A DNA stretch of 36,223 nt from Mycobacterium sp. 852002-50816_SCH5313054-b (GTDB taxonomy: Bacteria > Actinomycetota > Actinomycetes > Mycobacteriales > Mycobacteriaceae). Positions 31,533 to 36,223 of the stretch are shown in pieces. Below the pieces are notes generated by a model. It was not told where the DNA came from, did no database searches, and saw only the letters and a list, made by a program, of their open reading frames with translations. The stretch lies in contig NZ_LZIC01000130.1 of NCBI RefSeq assembly GCF_001667185.1, positions 1 to 36,223 of the forward strand, read 5' to 3'. Made by a program: the position numbers and the translations under genes. Every line of letters starts with the position of its first letter. Position 1 is the first letter of the stretch.

Positions 31533-33074
31533 TCATACGATCCGTGAGGCCCGTCCTTGCCAGTAACGTTCACGAATGCGCCGCTTGTAAAGCTTTCCGT
31601 TCGGGTCGCGCGGCAGTTCCGGCTCGAACTCCACTGTGCGCGGGCACTTATAGCCGGCCAGGTGAGCCCGGCAGTGCGCGATGAGCTCGGCCTCCAAGTC
31701 GGGACCGGGCGCCACGCCGTCGGCAGGTTGCACGACGGCCTTGACCTCCTCGCCGAACTCGTCGTTGGGGACGCCGAACACGGCCGCGTCGACGAGCTTG
31801 GGGTGCATGACCAGCAGGTTCTCCGCCTCCTGCGGGTAGATGTTCACCCCGCCCGAAACGATCATGAACGTCGAACGGTCGGTGAGGTAGAGGTATCCGT
31901 CGGCGTCGACGTAGCCCATGTCACCCAGCGACCGCCAGCCCCGGTTGTTGGAGACCGATGCGGTCTTGGCCGGGTCCTTGAAGTACTCGAAATCGGGTCC
32001 GCCTTCGAAGAACAGCTCGCCGGACTCGCCCACCGGAAGTTCATCCCCGCCCTCGCCCAGCACATGAACGGGACTGAACGGCTTGCCGACCGAGCCCGGA
32101 TGGGCGAGCCATTCCTCGGGCCCGATCGTGGTGCCCGCGAATCCCTCCGTGCCGCCGTAATACTCGTGGATGATGGGACCGAACCACTCCATCATCCGGT
32201 GCTTGACGTCCACCGGACACGGGGCGGCCGCGTGGATCACGCACTGCAGGCTGGACACGTCGTATTTCCGCCTGACCGCCGCGGGCAACTTGAGCATCCG
32301 CACGAACATGGTGGGGACGAACTGAGCGTGGGTGACCCGATGCGTCTCGATCAACCGCAGCACGGCCTCGGCGTCGAACTTGCGCATCAGGATCGATGCG
32401 GCGCCGACGCGGTGCACCGCCATCGTGTAGTTCACCCCGGCCGCGTGATACAGCGGCGCGGGGGAGAGGTACACGCTGGAGGAGTCCATCCCGTACTTGT
32501 GGATCAGCGCCATCTCCAGCACCGCCTGGGCCCAGGACCCGTTGCCGTCGGCCGGCAGCGAGCGGCGGACGGCCTTGGGCCGTCCCGTGGTGCCCGACGA
32601 ATAGAGCATCTCCGAGCCGTCCGACAGCGGCGGCGCATCGCCCGCCGCCACCAGAGCGTCGTCGTAGGGGCGCCAGCCGCGCAGCGCGCCCCCGACGGCC
32701 AGGTGGACGGTCACGCCCGCGTTGGCCGCGCGCACGTGCTCGGCGAGCTGGGCCCCGGACGCCTCTGAAACGTCGACAAAGACCGCCTTGGCGTCCGAGT
32801 CGCCGATGACGTAGGCGACCTCGTCGGGCGTGAAGTGGGTGTTCACGGCCGTGTAGTAGAGCCCGGAAAGCTGGCAGCCCCAGGTGATTTCGAAGAACTC
32901 GGGCCGGTTCGGCAAAACCAGCGCCACGCCGTCGCCGCGCCGCAGCCCGGCGCCGTGCAGCAGGGCGGCGACGCGCCGGCTCCTGGCATGCAGCTCACCG
33001 AACGAGATCGGGCCGCCGTCGGTAATCAAGGCAGGCGAGTCCGCGGCTGTGCTCGCGTGGTCGGCGATGTTCAC
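31533..33074 (-). CDS. Acyl-CoA synthetase (FadD/AMP-binding family)
   Basis: This is a 513-residue ANL-superfamily enzyme from GTG 33074, with AGGGGAG 5 nt upstream. The phosphate-binding loop YSSGTTGRPK is at residues 158-167. YYGGTEGFAGT carries the adenylate-binding A5 motif, WRSLGDMGYVDADGYLYLTDR the A7/A8 hinge, and the C-terminal PRDPNGKLYKRRIR the catalytic Lys. It activates a carboxylic acid to its CoA thioester through an acyl-adenylate; chain length or ring identity cannot be read from sequence alone. It is the first gene of the operon with the Rieske and KstD-like genes, and pathway logic suggests it activates the side chain or ring acid of the same substrate. Confidence 0.94.
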   Translation of the reverse strand: MNIADHASTAADSPALITDGGPISFGELHARSRRVAALLHGAGLRRGDGVALVLPNRPEFFEITWGCQLSGLYYTAVNTHFTPDEVAYVIGDSDAKAVFVDVSEASGAQLAEHVRAANAGVTVHLAVGGALRGWRPYDDALVAAGDAPPLSDGSEMLYSSGTTGRPKAVRRSLPADGNGSWAQAVLEMALIHKYGMDSSSVYLSPAPLYHAAGVNYTMAVHRVGAASILMRKFDAEAVLRLIETHRVTHAQFVPTMFVRMLKLPAAVRRKYDVSSLQCVIHAAAPCPVDVKHRMMEWFGPIIHEYYGGTEGFAGTTIGPEEWLAHPGSVGKPFSPVHVLGEGGDELPVGESGELFFEGGPDFEYFKDPAKTASVSNNRGWRSLGDMGYVDADGYLYLTDRSTFMIVSGGVNIYPQEAENLLVMHPKLVDAAVFGVPNDEFGEEVKAVVQPADGVAPGPDLEAELIAHCRAHLAGYKCPRTVEFEPELPRDPNGKLYKRRIRERYWQGRASRIV

Positions 33075-33157
33075 CCGTGCTCCCCTTTGAGCCGTCAGCG
33101 CTTAACTAGCCGTCGTTGGACCCCCGGTCGTGACGATACCGGGTCAGCGCTGGCCGG

Positions 33158-34354
33158 CTACCCACCGAGGGGCGGGCGGGCCATGACGGTCGGCCGGAAA
33201 CCGTATCGGGGTCCGGCGCCGCCGGCGGTGCCCGAGCCCACGCCCGCCAGCGGCATGCCGCCCAGCAGGTTGCCCGGTCCGCCGGCGGTTTCCGCGGTGG
33301 GCCGGATCGCGCTGACCCACTCGGTCCCGGCGTGGCTTGCCGCGGGGGCGGACGCTGCCCACGAGGCCGGTACCGACAGCTTGCCGATCGAGGTGGCGCT
33401 GCCCAGCTGCGCCGCCGCGCCGGCACCACCGCCGATCAGCCCGCCCAGCCCGGGCAGGCCCTTGGGCACCGCAGCGATACCCGATCCTGCCGCCCCACCG
33501 ATCCCGCCCAGCGTCTTGGATATCTGAACACCGAAGTTGCCCATGCCGACGCTGAAGTAGGGCAGGCCCTCGGTGTTGTAGAACAAGCTCGCATAGGGGG
33601 AGATGCCGTTGATGAACGTTCCCAGGTTGGTGGGCAGGATGGTCTGGCCGGTCAACAAGAACCATAGTTCGGTCAGCACCGGCATCGACGCGGCGGCGGA
33701 CGCCGCCGACGTCGGCGACGCCAGGCCCTGCAGCTGGGTCGGCAACCCGGAAATCAGCCGTGCCAGCGTGGACTGCGCACCGCCCGACGAGGTGGTCGTT
33801 GCCACCTGTGCGGCTTGGGCCGCCGGGTTGGCGATCTGTGGTGCCGCGATGAACTGCTCAACCTTCGCGGCGCTCGCCGAGGAACCCGCGTAGTTGTACA
33901 TGGCCGCGGCGTCTAGGGCCCAAAACTCGGCGTATTGAGCCTCCAGTTGGGCGATGATCGCGTTGTTTTGCCCCAGCACATTGGTCGCGGTCGCCTGGGC
34001 GAGCTCGGCGCGGTTGGCCGCGATCAGCGGCGGGGGCACCACCGCGGCAAGTGCGGCCTCGTAGGCCGCCGCGGCCGATCGGGCCTGGGCGGCGGCCTGT
34101 TCGGCTTGCGCCGCAGTCGCATTCATCCACGCCACGTACGGCTGCGCCGCGGCGGCCATGGACGCCGAGGCCGGCCCCAGCCATTCCTCGCCGGCCAGCG
34201 TGGTCACCACCTTGTCGTAACCCATCGCAGCCGAATTCAGCTCGGCGGCAAGCCCGTTCCAGGCCGAGGCCGCCGCCACCATCGAAGCCGAGCCGGGACC
34301 CGCATAGATCCGCGCAGAGTTGATCTCCGGGGGCAGTGCACCAAAATCAATCAT
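33158..34354 (-). CDS. PPE family protein, SVP subfamily
   Basis: This is a 398-residue protein from ATG 34354 with AAGGAG at good spacing. The N-terminal PPE domain is typical: MIDFGALPPEINSARIYAGPG, WLGPASASMAAAA, VLGQNNAIIAQLEAQYAEFWALD. The C-terminal part carries the subfamily motif GKLSVPASW (GxxSVPxxW) near residue 330 and a Gly-rich segment before it. SVP-type PPE proteins are type VII (typically ESX-5) substrates exposed at the cell surface or secreted, and are characteristic of slow growers. It lies 38 nt downstream of another PPE-SVP gene, and no PE gene is adjacent. Confidence 0.95.
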   Translation of the reverse strand: MIDFGALPPEINSARIYAGPGSASMVAAASAWNGLAAELNSAAMGYDKVVTTLAGEEWLGPASASMAAAAQPYVAWMNATAAQAEQAAAQARSAAAAYEAALAAVVPPPLIAANRAELAQATATNVLGQNNAIIAQLEAQYAEFWALDAAAMYNYAGSSASAAKVEQFIAAPQIANPAAQAAQVATTTSSGGAQSTLARLISGLPTQLQGLASPTSAASAAASMPVLTELWFLLTGQTILPTNLGTFINGISPYASLFYNTEGLPYFSVGMGNFGVQISKTLGGIGGAAGSGIAAVPKGLPGLGGLIGGGAGAAAQLGSATSIGKLSVPASWAASAPAASHAGTEWVSAIRPTAETAGGPGNLLGGMPLAGVGSGTAGGAGPRYGFRPTVMARPPLGG

Positions 34355-34392
34355 CTTGACTCCTTCTGTGAATCATCGCGATGGTCATGGGG

Positions 34393-35556
34393 CTATCCGG
34401 CCGATGGCGGGCGGACGACCACGCTGTGGCGGGCCCCGTAGACGTTGGTGTGTCCGTAGGCGGCGGTGCGCCGGCCCACGGCCCCGGTCGGTATGCCCCG
34501 CAGCAGGGCGTTGTCCGTTCCGCTTGTGGCGGTGCCCGGTGGGGCGGCGCTCTCGTCCATCGCGGCGCCGGCAAGTGTCACTTCCGATGTCGGTGTCGTC
34601 CAATTCGGCGGCACGGACAGCAGCCCGACCCTGCCGGCCTGGCCCGCGCTCGCCGACATCGCTCCGGCGGTATGGGCACCCACGCCGCCCAGTCCCTCGA
34701 TATGCAGGCCGAAGAATTGTGGCGTCGGATACCAGGCGCCGGCCGACCCGGCCGTTGTTCCGGAGCCGAACGTCAACTGCTGTCCGATGCTGTAAGCGAA
34801 GTTTGCGACGCCCACCCCGAAATACGCCTGCAAGGTTTGCTTGAAAACCGTGACATAGTTCGGCGGGGTGAGCCCGAGCCAGTTGTTGGTCGGCGTGGGC
34901 AGCCCGTAGGTGAGGAAATCCTGGATAGTGTTCCCGATGAGCCCCTGCGCGGCCGGCGCCGCGGGAGGTGAGGAGAGTTGTTGGAGCGCTAGGGAAACCG
35001 CTGCGCCCTGCCGGGCCACCGCGTCGGGGGTGTTGATGTTGGACGGCGATTGGTACGGGGCCAGCTGCGAGGCCGTCGCCGAGGAGGCCGCATAGCCGTA
35101 CATGGCGGTCGCGTCCTGGGCCCACATCTGTGCGTACTGGGCTTCGGTGGCTGCGATCGCCGGCGTGTTCTGCCCGAAGAAATTGGTGGCGATCAGCGTC
35201 ATCAGCAACAGCCGGTTGGCCACGATCACGGGCGGCGGCACCGTCATCACGAATGCGGTCTCGAAGGCGGCCGCGGCCGCGCGGGCCTGGATCGCGGTCT
35301 GCTCGGCCTGGGCGGCCGCCGCGCTGAGCCAGCTCACGTACGGGGCAACGGCGGACACCATGGCGGCCGAGGAGGGCCCCATCCAGGGTGAGCTGGTCAG
35401 CTCCGTGATCACCGAGCTGTAACCGCTCGCCGCCGTGCCCAATTCCGCCGCCAATTCGTCCCAGGCCGTCGCGGCGGCCATCATCGGCTCCGAGCCCGGG
35501 CCCGAATACATTCGGCCGGAGTTGATTTCGGGCGGTAGCACCCCGAAATCCAACAC
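34393..35556 (-). CDS. PPE family protein, SVP subfamily
   Basis: This is a 387-residue protein. GTG 35556 gives the standard N-terminus LDFGVLPPEINSGRMYSGPG, with AAGGGG 7 nt upstream; the open frame before it is not used. WMGPSSAAMVSAVAPY and FFGQNTPAIAATEAQYAQMW complete the PPE domain. GLLSVPPNW is the GxxSVPxxW motif, near residue 326. The C-terminus ends YGARHSVVVRPPSAG, which resembles the RPTVMARPP end of its neighbour and suggests that the pair arose by duplication. First gene of a two-gene operon without a PE member. An inverted repeat at 35627-35649 sits in its promoter region. Confidence 0.95.
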   Translation of the reverse strand: MLDFGVLPPEINSGRMYSGPGSEPMMAAATAWDELAAELGTAASGYSSVITELTSSPWMGPSSAAMVSAVAPYVSWLSAAAAQAEQTAIQARAAAAAFETAFVMTVPPPVIVANRLLLMTLIATNFFGQNTPAIAATEAQYAQMWAQDATAMYGYAASSATASQLAPYQSPSNINTPDAVARQGAAVSLALQQLSSPPAAPAAQGLIGNTIQDFLTYGLPTPTNNWLGLTPPNYVTVFKQTLQAYFGVGVANFAYSIGQQLTFGSGTTAGSAGAWYPTPQFFGLHIEGLGGVGAHTAGAMSASAGQAGRVGLLSVPPNWTTPTSEVTLAGAAMDESAAPPGTATSGTDNALLRGIPTGAVGRRTAAYGHTNVYGARHSVVVRPPSAG

Positions 35557-35626
35557 CTCACTACCCCTTAGCCGACCACGATCCGGCGGCAGATCCACGG
35601 CGGGTGTCGGCGGACACAAGCAGATC

Positions 35627-35649
35627 GTAATTCGACCGGCGTCGATTAC
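35627..35649. promoter_or_regulatory. Inverted repeat in the PPE operon promoter region
   Basis: GTAATTCGAC (35627-35636), spacer CGGC and GTCGATTAC (35641-35649) form an inverted repeat that is perfect except for one extra T in the left arm. It lies 71 nt upstream of the PPE start. On the minus strand TACGAT at 35629-35624 fits TANNNT and overlaps the repeat edge. The remainder of the 230-nt gap holds nothing recognisable. Confidence 0.5.
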
Positions 35650-35786
35650 CTTGAATTAGCAAAGCGGCGGCGCGTCGATTCACCTCGGCCAGGGGCTCTT
35701 TGGCCGTCATCTGGAGCAGCGTCGCTCACCGCGACCCGGCGCACCAGGGCCGAACGTCGCCTTTGGATGTGGCTAACGTCCCCTCG

Positions 35787-36223
35787 TCACGCCGGCGCAG
35801 CGCCGTCCTGCGAGGCGGCTGCCGCTGCCTGGCGACGGGCTTGCTCGGACGGCAGCACCTTGTCCTTGAACACCGTCTGAATCAGCTCCTGCACGTCCCT
35901 GCTGACCGACGCGAGCGCGACGAGGTCGTTGGAGCTCTGCCAGTGCACCCGCATGCCCATCAGCTCCCAGGCCCGCTTGAGATTGGCCTTCGTCGCCAAC
36001 AGCGTCGTCATCGGCGCCTGGGCGATGTGGCGGGCGATGGCGTCGGCGCGCGCTTCCAGTTGCTCGCGCGGCACCACCTCGTTGACCAGACCGACCTCCA
36101 GCGCCTTCCTGGCGTCGATGACCTCCGCCAGGTACAGGTAATACGCCGCGCGCCGCCAGTTCATGAAAACCCACGGCTCGATCGAGCATTCGCCCGACGG
36201 CATCCCGAATCCCTGCAAGGGCG
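35787..36223 (-). CDS. Enoyl-CoA hydratase/isomerase family protein, 3' part
   Basis: Only the C-terminal 145 or so residues are in the window; the frame runs off the right-hand edge, so the apparent first codon (TTG 36218) is internal. The segment GMPSGECSIEPWVFMNWRRA, followed by ARKALEVGLVNEVVPREQLE and KRAWELMGMRVHWQSSND, parallels the crotonase at 27577 closely, including EPW-x2-MNW and the identical KRAWELMGMRVH. It ends in an Ala/Gln-rich tail (SEQARRQAAAAASQDGAAPA). The oxyanion-hole part lies outside the window. It belongs to the same unusual crotonase subfamily as the gene 8 kb away, which suggests a shared pathway. Confidence 0.88.
   Translation of the reverse strand, partial: PLQGFGMPSGECSIEPWVFMNWRRAAYYLYLAEVIDARKALEVGLVNEVVPREQLEARADAIARHIAQAPMTTLLATKANLKRAWELMGMRVHWQSSNDLVALASVSRDVQELIQTVFKDKVLPSEQARRQAAAAASQDGAAPA

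Noticed and set aside
33075..33157. Possible KstR site before the FadD-Rieske-KstD operon (AAC ... GTT near 33105)
   Set aside because: The AAC and GTT halves are separated by too many bases to match the KstR palindrome, and no KstR2-type motif was found.
1..36223. CRISPR arrays, tRNA or rRNA genes, insertion sequences
   Set aside because: No regularly spaced repeats, no tRNA-like cloverleaf with a matching T-loop, no rRNA-like stretches and no transposase frames were noticed in the window by eye.

Overview
The window is very GC-rich, with ATG/GTG starts, many 4-nt start/stop overlaps, three PPE-family genes, a cutinase, a wax-ester/diacylglycerol acyltransferase, a SigF-type sigma factor and the end of a 13E12-type HNH protein. 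Together these point to a Mycobacterium. Two of the PPE genes carry the GxxSVPxxW motif, a subfamily expanded in slow growers, so a slow-growing species is likely; the species itself cannot be fixed from the sequence alone.

Layout. 1-119: C-terminus of a 13E12-type HNH protein. 148-6517 (minus): a tightly packed run, transcribed in the order TetR regulator, cytochrome P450, SDR, ACMSD-like amidohydrolase, M24 hydrolase, second M24 hydrolase; every junction overlaps or is at most 10 nt. 6724-11800: a Ddn-like F420 reductase, a serine esterase, a LysR regulator divergent from a sulfite-oxidase-type molybdoenzyme, a DUF2231 membrane protein and a lipoprotein. 11903-12712: a SigF-family sigma factor with no anti-sigma gene beside it, preceded by a short cysteine-rich reading frame. 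13138-16516 (plus): SDR, FAD monooxygenase, duplicated DUF4389 membrane protein, methyltransferase. 16629-17495: a solitary PPE gene. 17512-20765 (minus): MacB/LolD-type ABC ATPase and a large FtsX-type permease. 21110-23751 (plus): WS/DGAT, double YbjQ-domain protein, small conserved protein. 23763-26936 (minus): SnoaL-like protein, cutinase, small membrane protein and two TetR regulators. 26980-28443 (plus): methyltransferase and enoyl-CoA hydratase. 28440-33074 (minus): operon of acyl-CoA synthetase, Rieske oxygenase and KstD-like flavoprotein. 33158-35556 (minus): two PPE-SVP genes. 35787-36223: the 3' part of a second enoyl-CoA hydratase of the same subfamily as the first.

How it fits together. 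Two separate oxidative catabolic or modification modules stand out: TetR-P450-SDR-amidohydrolase-M24-M24, and FadD-Rieske-KstD flanked by paired crotonases. The most unusual single observation is that, in the overlapping M24 pair, one copy keeps all five metal-ligand positions while its partner has lost four of them. Several inverted repeats lie at regulator or PPE promoters and are candidate operators. Substrates of both modules are unknown.
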